Shown here piece by piece: positions 1 through 29,575 of a stretch of DNA of 64,000 bases. Origin of the DNA: Antedon mediterranea. Lineage: Eukaryota > Echinodermata > Crinoidea > Comatulida > Antedonidae. Numbering within the stretch: the first letter of the stretch is position 1; every line of letters starts with the position of its first letter. Under the pieces are notes generated by a model. It did no database searches. It was not told the origin of the DNA and saw only the letters and a program-made list of their open reading frames with translations. A program made the translations under genes and the position numbers. The DNA lies in NCBI RefSeq assembly GCF_964355755.1, contig NC_092676.1, positions 24,410,288-24,474,287 of the forward strand. The letters run 5' to 3'.

Positions 1-777
<777 letters not shown>

Positions 778-2244
778 ACTAAACTCAAGTTCAGCATCAC
801 ACGTTATAGTTACTACACCAAAATGCACATTTTCTTTCATATTCGACAATACCGGTATTATTTATAATAATATAAACATCTTTGACATTTTGTATCGGTT
901 TCATGTTCGTTATGGTTCTTCTATATTATTATAAAGCAACTCTAGTAATTCCACATCCCGTTATCCTATAAAATACAATACTGTACTGTATTACTTTCGA
1001 TATTTCAATTCACTTACTTACGACAACCGGTAAAATATTTTACGATGTTTGTAGCAAACAATATTTATATTTTCGCGTATTATTTATTAAGTGGTTGTAT
1101 ATTTGATGTACTGTACATGAATATTCATCAGTGAACTTTCACCTCTTTATACAAATATAATTAACGATTGCATTTATAGCTTATAATTACCCAGACGTTC
1201 AAGGCACTTTCAGCCATATAGTGACTACCTCACCTATTTACACAAATACACAACAAACTGTTAACGTGGCCGTTTCTATAACAGATGAAATAAAATATCA
1301 GTATATATCTGCAACTTTGTTTGTGTTTTAATTGTTTATGCCATTGAGGTACGTATAATCTTTTTACCTCCATGCTTATGCTAAGTATAATGGCTAAAGT
1401 TGTTTAAAACGGACGAACCAATCCTTTTGAATACAGTAGGACCAGTATAACTCTTCCCTGGTAGGACCCGGACCTTTGGGACACCCCTATTCAGGGGACA
1501 CCGGTAAATTTGTGTTTTGACACACGGTCAACTCCTATCGGGGAGGCTTTGTTTGGTCCCGAAGGTGTTTCCTTAATAGAGGTTCTATTTATTACATTTT
1601 CAGTACTGTACAGTGTGTAGGTATACACTTAATTCTACACGTTTTGCGTAGAGCTAATAACACAGAATCGATATGTACGCTTACGATGTGTCACCTTAGA
1701 ATTCATGCATAATTCTAAGACCTGCGGAAGATTAATGCATGGCGTGCAGTTGTTGTAATGAAAGATAATGCAATCTGAAAGACATTCGTGAATATCATTA
1801 TCATATGTAATGAATTACGAAATACAAAGAAAACATGACAATAACAAGAATGACAATACGAACATGAAGATAAAGGTATAATGATAGTAAAACCATGGAC
1901 ATAAATAAATGGCTGAATAATCATTTACTTTATTTTTATATTTTACTGATATAAAATATTCGAAAACAAACAAAGGTTGAAATGAATAGTTTACAATAAT
2001 TCAGAACGCCATCATAAATGATAACGGTGATAATTCACAATGACGAAAATTATGCTTTTTATGATGTTAAAGTTTTTGTTGAATATGCAATTTTAATGTC
2101 ACATAGTAGTTATTCACTTTGACCAAAAACAAAAATTTACCTGAAAATCATTGTAATTTAACGAAAAAAAAAAGTCAAATTGACTGTAAGTCCAAAATTG
2201 GTTTATGGTTGGATTTAACCGTTTATTTTATCTTTTGTATAGGC

Positions 2245-2400
2245 CTTAGAAGTGAAAACGTTATTATTTTTTTCTAAGGAAGTGATTAACTTGATTAAAA
2301 CAACTAAATAACCTATCCAAAGTCTTCTTTTATAATCATCGTTTTGCATGCTTTTGGTGGACAATACATCTTTAATTTAGAAATGCATTTTCTCTTTCTC
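2245..2400. repeat. dispersed repeat, copy 1 (copy 2 at ~4073-4205)
   Basis: Both segments share an ordered series of words: AAGTGAAAAC, a T-rich run, GGAAGTGATTAA, ATTAAAAC, AAATAACCTAT, then TTTT, CATGCTTTT and GGGAAA/GGTGGACAA-like blocks. They are diverged by small indels. No terminal repeats were recognised, so the class is unknown. Confidence 0.55.
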
Positions 2401-2845
2401 AATCAGCTGGGGCTAAAAATGATACTACACGATTAACATTAACAACCCATGAGTTCAAACGACGGGTAATGATCATTTGGTGGATTATTGTGGATTATCT
2501 GCTCATACCTCTTGGCTTATAATCAAATCCCAATAATAATATGTTTTGACTTGTCAACACACTGCTTACAAGTGTTTGTCCAGAAATGGGGCATGAGGGC
2601 GGTATAACATGTCCAGATAAGGGCTGAACATACAACATACAGGGAAATAGCAAAACGACTTGAATGAAACACAATGAAAACCTTCCATTTTTTTTTTCAC
2701 TATCCGAGGATGACAAAAATCATAACTATATATGACACAAGATAATATAAATAGAGGGATTATGCCTCAAGGAAAAAAAAAATTATGATTTATCATTAAT
2801 TCTTTCAGTGGATATATATATATATACTGATGAATGGCTAGTGTT

Positions 2846-2985
2846 GTCCGAAAGCTCTGCTAACTTTTCTGGCTGTTTTACTTATCGTTTTGATTTAGCT
2901 TTTCGATTTTTTTTGTATCTCCATTGAGATCCAGCCACTGATACCCACAGCATTGTCATTTTTTCAGTAATTTGCCCTTGGATTT
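2846..2985 (-). repeat. dispersed repeat, inverted relative to ~56228-56362
   Basis: Reverse complement of this segment matches 56228-56362 through the words GCAAATTACTG, ATGACAATGCTGTGGGTATC, AGTGGCTG, GGAGATAC, AAAGCTAAATCAAAACGAT and AACAGCCAGAAAAGTTAG. The copies lie about 53 kb apart. No coding potential or obvious terminal inverted repeats; unknown class. Confidence 0.65.
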
Positions 2986-4412
2986 ATACATATATATATC
3001 ACTGGTATATTTTATTCAATTATTCAATTATATACATAAAAATGCATTAATAAAAATTAGCAGCAGGAAAAAAAAAACATCTTTCAGCTGAATTGCACCG
3101 TTTTACAATTAATGTCACATATCCTGTCAGCATTGCGGGTATAATATTTATGAATAGTATTAATTCTATATAGTGGAAGAAGTGGGAACAACTTAGAGTT
3201 AGGATTCAAAATGGATTTCGAAAATATACAAATATGCTGTGGATAGGCCTATAATCATAACAATGCATTAGCCTATACAGTATTATATTTGGAGGTGGAT
3301 CATTAAACTTCTCTATTATTATATACAGCAGAGAAAAGCAAATCATTGAGAACGAAGACTAAGTTAGGGTAATACTTCCATTGTGACCAAACCATATTAT
3401 TTTAGCTGCAAACATCAGACTAGATGTGAGAAAGGTGTGAACACTAAATAAAATCAATTTATGTTTCCACTGAACCATCGAGGTCTGAAGTCTCTGATGG
3501 ATGGAGGTGTCGACGAGAAGAGAAACTAGGAATATTAGATCGATAATAATAGCTTTCATGATGATATGATGTGAGTCATGTTCACCAGAAGCACTAATTA
3601 CATTAACATAATCCTGGGATAATCATTTCAACTTATTTACTTACTATCAACATCCGAGATATTAAACATAACAACAATTAAAATATTGATTCTTCCTTCT
3701 AACAGAATAAAAAAAAAAAACATTTAATGAATACCGTAACTATTTTAAAATTAGTAATAATTGTTATTAAAGCGGTTATTTATTTATATTTATTATGTCT
3801 TTATACTAAATGACACTTTCAGTGCTAAGCATTGATTTCTAAAGTGGCTCAGTAGAGAACATCAACAATATAATAACAAATAATTTTAATACAACTAACA
3901 AAGTAATTTACCTTAGTACAATTTATCAATTCATTCATCCTCCATCAATACAAAATTCGTATTTCATATCATTATTTTATTTACCTATCTTGCTATAGGC
4001 CCTATTGTTAAACATGTAGTTCTATCCCTTTTAAGTTGGACACCTACAGGTCCCAAGTGTCCCCGTAAAAAGAGATAAGTGAAAACATTTTTTTTTGCTT
4101 TTTTTTCTATGGAAGTGATTAAATTTATTAAAACTACAAAATAACCTATTAAATTAATCTTTATTTTTCATGCTTTTTGGGGAAAACTAGAAAAAAAACT
4201 TTTTCATTAATTGTGTGTTGCGTTGTTTCATCTGATTACTGTCTCAGGTTTCATCAAACTTCATATGCAATGCATGCAGAAGTATCAGAAGGAAAAATTA
4301 ACATAAAATTTCGTTTTAAATTATGAAGAAAAACCACACCTCAATCTGGGCATCTAATATTCAGCCAAGATACGTTTCGTTATTCAGTGTGAATAGCAAA
4401 TAAGAATTAAGA

Positions 4413-4426
4413 ATTTCCATAGCAAC
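4413..4426 (+). promoter_or_regulatory. X-box-like RFX site upstream of alpha-tubulin gene 2
   Basis: The sequence ATTTCCATAGCAAC fits the two-half-site RFX X-box pattern (RYYNCC, short spacer, RGNAAC). It lies about 46 bp before the TATA box of gene 2. A near-identical motif sits in the same place before gene 3. RFX X-boxes are typical of ciliary genes; function here is inferred. Confidence 0.55.
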
Positions 4427-4458
4427 GGAATGGCCCATTCATAGTGGAGGGTGTGTCG

Positions 4459-4466
4459 TATATAAA
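4459..4466 (+). promoter_or_regulatory. TATA box of alpha-tubulin gene 2
   Basis: TATATAAA, 142 bp before the ATG-only exon. About 36 bp downstream is TCTTCATC, similar to the TCATC-containing sequence found 33-36 bp after the TATA box in genes 3, 4 and 5, so transcription probably starts near 4495. Confidence 0.75.
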
Positions 4467-4600
4467 GTAGGAGCAAGGCAACAGACGAATAAAATCTTCA
4501 TCATCCAACCATTGAGAACGGATCCGTGAAGAAAAAAAACTCCAACTGAATCTAGGGTAAACCCCTCCCGAATTACCAGCAACACAAAAACCTAGCCAAA

Positions 4601-8373
<3,773 letters not shown>

Positions 8374-8580
8374 GGAAACTTTCTGAAAATTAGAACTGAA
8401 CAATCTAAGACAGGGTGGTTCTATCATGGCGTTCGTATAATTAGAAAATGCTCCGCACAAGTCTTTCATTCTATTGACGGAAAGAGAACTTTGTTAACAG
8501 TAATATATGTTGAAATTTTGACTAAAACAAATTATTTATATGTGGTATAAAATTGTTTTCCAATTAAGTATTATCCTTCC

Positions 8581-8586
8581 AATAAA
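8581..8586 (+). other. poly(A) signal of alpha-tubulin gene 2
   Basis: AATAAA 208 bp after the stop codon of gene 2, in the sequence CCAATAAAGGC; no competing signal between the stop and this site. Confidence 0.65.
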
Positions 8587-8645
8587 GGCAAAGCTTGCAA
8601 TTAAGAATATGTAAAACTGAGTGTTTGTTTTCTTTTTTTACTGTA

Positions 8646-8764
8646 AGGTGTGATGTGCCCAAATATGGTAGTTATGCCCAAATATGGTACTGATATGACA
8701 TCAACGTGCCCTTATATGGACATTTTTTTGTCACATAAAGTTTGATAGTGTAGACAGAGCTTTA
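8646..8764. mobile_element. CArG foldback MITE, truncated at left end
   Basis: Contains CCAAATATGG twice and the right terminal repeat ending in TAGACAGAGCTTTAA. The left terminal repeat is missing. Same family as the full copy at 13452-13602. Confidence 0.85.
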
Positions 8765-9843
8765 AATGCACTTTCACCAACCATGACGTCGACATGCTAT
8801 TATAATATCGATGATGAAAACAAATGATAATGATCAAACAATGCAAATCGCGTGATATATTATGACATGTGAGGATTGTATGGCAAAGCATAAACTTAAC
8901 ATAATGTAGGTGCCATATTTTTAGTTTGACGATAACGAAAATATCAATGATGACAATGATTATAACAGGCCTGGATGAATGGTATACCGGTAAAACAAGA
9001 TGATGATGTGCCACACCTAAGAAGAAGAGCAGTAAAATTGGTCACCGAAGAGGGCGCCTGTGCAAAGATGATTGAGTTCTTCTTGGTTGGCCCTACTGTA
9101 GAATAAAACCATGTAAAAGAAATTATAATATTTACTAAGCATTTCCATAAAAGTAAACGTATGATTAAAATATGTTAATGAGTCCCTGATTCCGATTAGA
9201 TGACTCAGAACAAATTTTAAATACAGTCTGTTGGCCTAATCCCGACATGGCAGACGATGACCTCAAATTCAATGATCAATAGCCTATTTACTATTTATTT
9301 TGTAATCATCAATATTATTATCATTTAAAAATAGTATTACTACGCCGCATTTTCTACCAAAATCTATTTTACACATTTGTCATACCATAAGGATTTTTAG
9401 ACCTAACCCACCCAGTGTAATAATCAACAAAGAAAACAATAATTAAACTGAACAGTAGACCTGAATCTATTTTTGTTTGGATGGAGCAATGCCAAACATA
9501 GACTGAAACGTGTTGACTTAGGCCTAATTAAATATTGGATGCAAATGAGCAAATATCATCAGAAACAGATGTACCATACAAAATACGCTGACTAGGCATA
9601 ATTATGCTATGGGTGAAAAAAATAAAAATCAGAATTTTCGAATTTCCCTTTTTTTATCTTTGTAATTTAATCAACATAAATTGGCTTATGCTATGCTGGG
9701 CCAGACCATATGCTATCTAAAAAACTGAAAAGATGAGATCGTATATAGCCTACATAGCACGTTCTTCAAGTAGCGCCACACCTTACGGCAAAAAAAAAGA
9801 CAAATTCAAATTTAAATTTCGCAACGGTAAATATTAATGAGGA

Positions 9844-9857
9844 ATTTCTATGGCAAC
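9844..9857 (+). promoter_or_regulatory. X-box-like RFX site upstream of alpha-tubulin gene 3
   Basis: ATTTCTATGGCAAC, matching the motif before gene 2 at 12 of 14 positions and also preceded by GA and followed by G. It lies 57 bp before the TATA box. Confidence 0.5.
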
Positions 9858-9885
9858 GGTTTGCATATCGTCTTAATTCTCTTTG

Positions 9886-9897
9886 TGACGTCACGTG
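9886..9897 (+). promoter_or_regulatory. CRE (TGACGTCA) overlapping an E-box (CACGTG)
   Basis: A perfect 8-bp cAMP-response element palindrome at 9886-9893 overlaps CACGTG at 9892-9897, just upstream of the TATA box of alpha-tubulin gene 3. Binding by CREB/ATF or bHLH factors is inferred from the motif only. Confidence 0.55.
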
Positions 9898-9900
9898 CAC

Positions 9901-9908
9901 TATATAAA
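9901..9908 (+). promoter_or_regulatory. TATA box of alpha-tubulin gene 3
   Basis: TATATAAA, 137 bp before the ATG-only exon; a CTCTTCATC start-like sequence follows about 34 bp downstream. Confidence 0.75.
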
Positions 9909-10037
9909 CCAACCCGAATCGCTTGAGCGAATCACTCTTCATCGCCTGTCTTTGAAAACGGAACGTTGAAGTATCTCACAGTCAGTAACACTCAATCTCA
10001 TTTTTCATACTAACCAGTCCGACAACAACCTGAAAAT

Positions 10038-12778
<2,741 letters not shown>

Positions 12779-13451
12779 GCTACTAATCTCTAAACGATCA
12801 GCAAACGCATAACAATCTGCTTTAATTATTAAACAATCACAACTATAATTTGTTTAGTTTTGTTCTAATAGATACAGTATTTACATTCCTTCCAATCTCT
12901 GAAAATGATGATTATTCCATAAGTGCTTTCTCATTATCTTTCAAGAGTTCTCATCAGTAAATTGTTTTTATTATCTTCCATAAATTCATCTTGAAGCTTC
13001 TTTTTGTTACCATAATTTATTTACGTTAATACAGTAGTATTAAATCACATTGTGATACAGTATAAATACTTGTGTCATGCTTTTGTTACTGTCTAAATGT
13101 ATGGATCATGTGTGAAATGATTGAGGTACTAAAATACACTGCGGTGACGGTGGAATGTGTAGGAAGATGTGACACATCAGAATGTGTAGAAAGACGAAGA
13201 CAGATGATGTTTTGTCAATGAGCAATGCTAAACATTACTCAAAAATATTGTTTTAATTTTTATTTAAAATGTATATTGTACTGTACCATGAACTAAATAT
13301 GTATTTAGTCCATGACTGTACTAGGAGTACATGAATCATACTGAATAGTTGGCTATGGTATTGGAATTAGTGTATAACATAGCCATTATATATATATTAT
13401 GGCTCTGGTGTATAAATCTGTCTTGCGCCCTCTAGTAGTAGGACTGTTCAC

Positions 13452-13602
13452 TAAAGCTCTGTCTACACTATCAAACTTTAAGTGACAAAGAATGTGATGT
13501 GCCCATATATGGACATGATGACGTCATATCACTTTGAGCATATCACCACCATATTTTAACACATCACAATTTTTTGTCACATAAAGTGTAGACTGAGCTT
13601 AA
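13452..13602. mobile_element. CArG foldback MITE, full copy
   Basis: Both terminal repeats are present (TAAAGCTCTGTCTACACTAT at the left, TAGACTGAGCTTAA at the right). The centre has CCATATATGG followed by a perfect TGACGTCA. A useful reference copy for the family. Confidence 0.92.
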
Positions 13603-14978
13603 TGTTCTAGACAAAAATGGTTTCGGTACTGAATGCAGTTGAAAAAAAATTATTGGAATACATAATGCAACCGTCAATTGCACTGGAAAACGGCAAGGTT
13701 TCATATTACGCGTCCGACATACAGTAAATATGCTATTTCTGTAATTTGTAAACATTATACATAAATACGACTAGATAAAAACAATACAACCATGAAACCA
13801 TTTGGCGTTTTTTAGGTAGGACACACAGAACATTTACATCTGATATGATAATGAACCATGCATTTCTATTTGCCGAGAAAAAATGTTGAGCACGTATTTG
13901 TTGAAAGGTAGATAATAGATAAAACGCTTAATGAGATGTCAGGAAAAGGATGTGTGAAGTCTGATGAAATATAAAACGCAGGTTGTTATTTCCTTCGTGG
14001 CCAACCACAACAGAATTATTCTATCTAACGTTAATGATTTAATTTATTATCAAAATGTATGGATGCCGGTAAAATATATTTAAATATTGCTGAATAAAAA
14101 GGGGGTACTCGACCACTCGCTACATACCATCCGATTAGTAATTTTCTTTCAAAATATGAGGCGCACCGACTTATGAGTATATACCAAAGGATCAGAAGAA
14201 GAGTGAGTCTCATCTTATAATGTCATATATTAACATCATTTGCATTTTCTACCCTTAACCTAACCACATGTGATATAAATGAGATGCTGTATTACCAAAT
14301 ATTCCTATGATACTTCGGAAATATAGTGTGTGGAGATACAGTACTGGGAATTGATTGTACACAACTAGTGGATAAGGTTAATGCACTGAATAAATAAACC
14401 ATTAACTCATTTCACTATAAATAACTCTATTCTTCGTAATTAAGAAAAATTCGAGATGTACCGTATTAGGCCTCTCATCTTAGGATGATTAAGGTCTTTG
14501 AACACTGCGATTGCCTATAGATTCGAAATGCCTCGAAATGTTAATGTTTTATCATTAATTACGGTAATGCTACTGTGTAGCATCCCCTTCGGTATACAAT
14601 GTCAAGATTACAGTGGTTTATTAATTTACAGCAGAAACTCATATAATTAAACCCCTTTGATCAGGACCAATTCATTCAATTTACAAAGTGAATTTGCCGA
14701 AGTTATACTAATTGTATAAACAATGAGGTGTGTAATCTTTACTGATGTAAATATTGGATTAGATTCTATGCATCGGACTAAAAATATAGATATTTCTGTA
14801 AAAAAAAATATAATGTTGAATGTTAGACTAAAATTAATCAGGGGATTTTAACTTTACCTCAATCGCTTACCATCGCTACTTTATAGTTTAAATAATCGAT
14901 ATTCTTTAACGTAACATTATCCAACATCATCAATGATTCACCATGAGGATGAAGAAGGTATAAATCTTCAACATATAG

Positions 14979-15120
14979 TTAAGCTATGTCTACACTATCA
15001 AATGTGGATGTGCCCATATATGGACATGATGATGGCATATCACTACCATATTTGGGCATATCACTACCATATTTGGGCACACTTTTTTTGTCAAACTAGT
15101 TTGATAGTGTAGACAGAGCC
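14979..15120. mobile_element. CArG foldback MITE, full copy
   Basis: Termini TTAAGCTATGTCTACACTAT and TAGTGTAGACAGAGCC. Carries CCATATATGG once and CCATATTTGG twice in TATCACTACCATATTTGGGC subrepeats. Confidence 0.92.
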
Positions 15121-15586
15121 GTTTAGGTTAAATTAATGATGGGCCTCAATGGGAGCTCCAACCCAAACTTGATTCACAAGCAGCCCAATTATTTTTAAAC
15201 ATTATGCAGCCCGATGAATCAGTCGACGTCGAAAAGCTTCACTTTTTATTTCATGTCATTGGGTGAATTATATTGCCGAGTTTTGAAACGATGGACCTCA
15301 GCTATTTGCGTTAATTTCGACGTGTTATGGTCTATAGCTGAAATACACACAATATCATGATGTTCCAGCTGTTGCTTTTTATGTTTTCGAAAAAACCTGT
15401 TTTAATCGATTTTAATCTTTTAAATCGTAATTTCGTCGAAGCGAAGAGGAATTTATTTATTTAAAATCATTTCAAATCATCGATCGCCTGACATTCTATT
15501 TTAATTCAGCCAATCGTACGTAAGTTTATTAATCTTATGAATATTAATGTCAGATGTAGCCAATTGGAAAGGCCCGTGAATGTAGC

Positions 15587-15594
15587 TATATAAA
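15587..15594 (+). promoter_or_regulatory. TATA box of alpha-tubulin gene 4
   Basis: TATATAAA, 162 bp before the ATG-only exon. TTCGTCATCT lies 34 bp downstream and is repeated exactly 33 bp after the TATA box of gene 5, so it probably marks the start region. A CCAAT box lies about 27 bp upstream. Confidence 0.78.
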
Positions 15595-15748
15595 ATGCTG
15601 AAGCCCGCTCCTCCTAGTTATTCGTCATCTCAACCCTAGCATTAACTAGGCTCCGGGAACGAGGACTGTCTCATCATCTAGGCTTAAAAACTAGAAGATA
15701 AAGCATCAATTTCAGTTTTCCATCAAGCTATAAAACACATCTTACATC

Positions 15749-19662
<3,914 letters not shown>

Positions 19663-19793
19663 CACTGCAATATACACACAAACATTATAGAAACTACGTT
19701 AAACAAATCTTTAATTCAGGTTTTAATAATTATATGATCTTCCATGTTTTTGTTTAATATTCACTACCAATTTGTTTCTGTTTCAAGAGTCAC

Positions 19794-19799
19794 AATAAA
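19794..19799 (+). other. poly(A) signal of alpha-tubulin gene 4
   Basis: AATAAA about 130 bp after the stop codon of gene 4, in CACAATAAATC. Confidence 0.65.
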
Positions 19800-20021
19800 T
19801 CATTAGCATTCAAATGAAACTGTATTAATTGTGTTTTATGTGTTCTAAGAATGAGACTGACTGATTTAGTGTGATTTTATTACGTAGTAATAATATTAAT
19901 AAGTGGGCCTATATCGATCACAACGATAGGATAGATAATCGATCAAAGGCCAAACATTTTGGACGTATTAATTGATAGGTGACGATGAAGTGTTGGTTGA
20001 TATATGGCAATCTAACAACAG

Positions 20022-20150
20022 CTCAGGAGATCAAAGGGTTTATCTGTGGCTGCGACACCGTACAGTTCCATCCCGTAACAGAACAGAAGCCGTGGAGAAT
20101 GTACATAGTACAGTACTGTTGGTATTGTTGCAGTCAGACATAAGATCTAT
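20022..20150 (+). mobile_element. foldback MITE, TGTGGCTGCGACA family
   Basis: Begins GAGATCAAAGGGTTTATCTG and TGGCTGCGACA, and ends with the imperfect complement TGTTGCAGTCAGACATAAGA. The internal block AATGTACATAGTACAGTACTG also occurs in the copy at 26192-26330. Another copy is inverted at 44692-44782. Confidence 0.75.
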
Positions 20151-20751
20151 CTTTAGATTTCCTTGGTTGATCGTAAGCCATATTTTGATTTTAACTGTGT
20201 CAGTCTGAAATAGGCCTACATTATGTGTATACATATGCGCCTAATTAATAATACTGATTATTAATCATGTTAACAATAGCAACATAATAATTGATTTTTA
20301 GATTAAATTAAATTATGGGAGGGCAGATGGAAAACATATGCTACGGGTTCTAAATTTGCATGACACGTGTTGCACTATACAAACGACGTGGATACTGATA
20401 ATGACGTTGGAAAATCACACGAATACATTCTATTCAATGCACTACAGCGCAGCAATAGTTTCCCGCACAAATCCAAACCAGGTATAGGCCTACGTTGGTG
20501 GTTTTGCACCCCAGTCAACTCTAAAATGCCGCTTCCCTCATGACAATGTATAATAGGCCTATATCTAATTATATTATGAGGAATTTTATAAATTAATTTC
20601 ACCTTCATTCTAACTAATCATGTAAAATCGGATAACTATTCGATTGTTGTATTTGACCAATCAAAACGCATAAACAAATGCGTGGTAGATCCTGTCTATT
20701 GAATATTGAACTAGAGCGACCATGAACATGGCTTGTTTAATACTTCCTTGC

Positions 20752-20759
20752 TATATAAA
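20752..20759 (+). promoter_or_regulatory. TATA box of alpha-tubulin gene 5
   Basis: TATATAAA, 160 bp before the ATG-only exon; TTCGTCATCT at 20785-20794 matches gene 4 exactly. Confidence 0.78.
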
Positions 20760-20911
20760 GCCTATGGCTGGCTCTGTGAGTTCATTCGTCATCTTAATTC
20801 CTGGCATTAAAAAGGAATCGAGACCGAAAAGTTCTTTCCGTCAGTTCGAAAAGAAGTCATAACATTTCTCAACGAATTCGTTAGTTTGTGTAGAGAAAAC
20901 GACATTTTACC

Positions 20912-23233
<2,322 letters not shown>

Positions 23234-23817
23234 TTGTCTACCTCTAACCCTATTATCCACCATTGACAGGCCTATGACAGACATACGAAGATAGTACTTA
23301 AATATAATTGTAATTTGATAATTTTGAATACAGATTTTTATTACTATTTGTAGACTAACAGTACACTCAATAAATACATTTATTATGTAAAACATTCAAA
23401 GTTTACCTGTTGTTTTTTTAATAACATCAAAATAAAGTGTGAAAATATCCTATAGCCTACTCTATAATATCAGAATATCGTTGGGGTTATCACCTCTGAT
23501 TAGTCAGAGGGTATGTGACGTGCATAGGCCTAGACCAGAGTGGATCTTATAATCAGTTTTGAATATAAACAAAACGTGTGACGATTAACGAAAAATGAAA
23601 GACGATGACGAGACAATGAGTAAAATAAATGTGTTCACACAAGAAATAATTAATACTGTAACCAATGATTTGCTGTAACGTTGGCCTACAGCAACTCGTA
23701 CAGTACACTGTATGTAAAATAACACGTGCTTTGGGGGTGTGTTCGCTTCGGTCCAATCACAAACACAATACACGATTTGACCTCAAGTGACACAGCTGCA
23801 AAAGTCGATAAAACAAC
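23234..23817. other. intergenic DNA between the tubulin array and ACAT2
   Basis: 3' UTR of gene 5, then about 300 bp of AT-rich sequence. A CCAAT box in CGGTCCAATCAC at about 23750-23761 lies about 60 bp before the ACAT2 start codon; no TATA box is seen there, so the ACAT2 promoter looks TATA-less. Confidence 0.55.
23369..23374 (+). other. poly(A) signal of alpha-tubulin gene 5
   Basis: AATAAA 136 bp after the stop codon of gene 5. Confidence 0.65.
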
Positions 23818-28839
<5,022 letters not shown>

Positions 28840-28854
28840 ATACAACATTATCTC

Positions 28855-28860
28855 AATAAA
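28855..28860 (+). other. poly(A) signal of ACAT2
   Basis: AATAAA in TCTCAATAAACTG, 16 bp after the stop codon; an unusually short 3' UTR if used. Confidence 0.55.
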
Positions 28861-28870
28861 CTGTCTATCA

Positions 28871-28950
28871 TAAATTTTATGTGACAAAAATTGTGATGCA
28901 CCTATATATGGACATGTCATATTACTACCATATTTGTAGACAGAGCTTAG
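28871..28950. mobile_element. CArG foldback MITE, internally deleted, 3' of ACAT2
   Basis: Retains AATTTTATGTGACAAAAATT, CCTATATATGGACATG (a near-CArG), TACTACCATATTTG and the end TAGACAGAGCTTAG. Both terminal repeats are incomplete. Confidence 0.8.
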
Positions 28951-29575
28951 GTCTTCCAATAATTTAAATATATCAGAGTGTCTACCAATATGTTTGATAT
29001 GGTAAAACAAACATCATGGCTTTTGAAGTTTCATCTGAACGAACTGAGTTCATTAATAGAATTTGATCTTGGAATTATGTAATAAATTGCTCATATTGAG
29101 TAAATCTTTTTTCTCTTTCGTATGTTTAATTTTAACACAGCATTATATTTTATCTACATGAGTCTAAGTACCAATCAATGTGAATTTGGTTTGTTTGTTG
29201 AGTGAGTCAGTGGTACATAAGACTCAATAATATGTCTACATATCTGTTGAAGATAAAACAACAAAGTTAACAGTTGATCTATCAAATTCATTTGTAAATA
29301 AAAGCTATAAAACCAAAACATATTTTAATAAAAACATTTTTATTAATAATTAAAAATCATGAAGCACAATACACACATCAAAAAATGATAGTTAAAGGAT
29401 TCGGACAAAAGTAGTATCCAAAACAAAAAATGTTTCAATGACATGACACAATTTGAAAAATTTAACAGAAATATGTGGAATAAATTACAGTTAGTGATTT
29501 CATCTTTCAATGTACAGTACTAAACTATGAGACACAAATACTGTTTGCAAAGGATCGGATAAACTTTTTAATGGG
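28951..29575. other. convergent intergenic region between ACAT2 and SAP18
   Basis: AT-rich, no coding region. TTTATT at 29339-29344 reads AATAAA on the - strand and is a candidate poly(A) signal for SAP18, about 230 bp after its stop. Confidence 0.5.

Larger units (their letters stand above)
778..4412. other. intergenic DNA between alpha-tubulin genes 1 and 2
   Basis: No coding region seen. It begins with the 3' UTR of tubulin gene 1; a possible AATAAA lies at 1289-1294. It holds a segment at about 1436-1575 with GGGGACA/GGACACCCCT-type words that recur near 4020-4070, 5430-5500 and 6355-6385. It also holds a repeat at about 2245-2400 that is copied, diverged, at about 4073-4205, and another at about 2846-2985 that recurs inverted at about 56228-56362. 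Poly-A/T runs and a TATATATA tract near 2812 are simple sequence. Confidence 0.6.
8374..9843. other. intergenic DNA between alpha-tubulin genes 2 and 3
   Basis: 3' UTR of gene 2 with AATAAA at 8581-8586, a truncated foldback MITE at 8646-8764, then AT-rich unique-looking sequence up to the gene 3 promoter. No coding region recognised. Confidence 0.6.
12779..15586. other. intergenic DNA between alpha-tubulin genes 3 and 4
   Basis: No coding region recognised. It carries two full foldback MITEs (13452-13602 and 14979-15120) and a small palindrome at 13288-13314 (CATGAACTAAATA and its near-complement). The last 60 bp approach the gene 4 promoter, with a CCAAT sequence at about 15560. Confidence 0.6.
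19663..20751. other. intergenic DNA between alpha-tubulin genes 4 and 5
   Basis: 3' UTR of gene 4 with AATAAA at 19794-19799, one copy of the TGTGGCTGCGACA foldback family at about 20022-20150, then unique AT-rich DNA. GACCAATCA (reverse of a CCAAT box region) lies at about 20655, 97 bp before the gene 5 TATA box. No coding region recognised. Confidence 0.6.
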
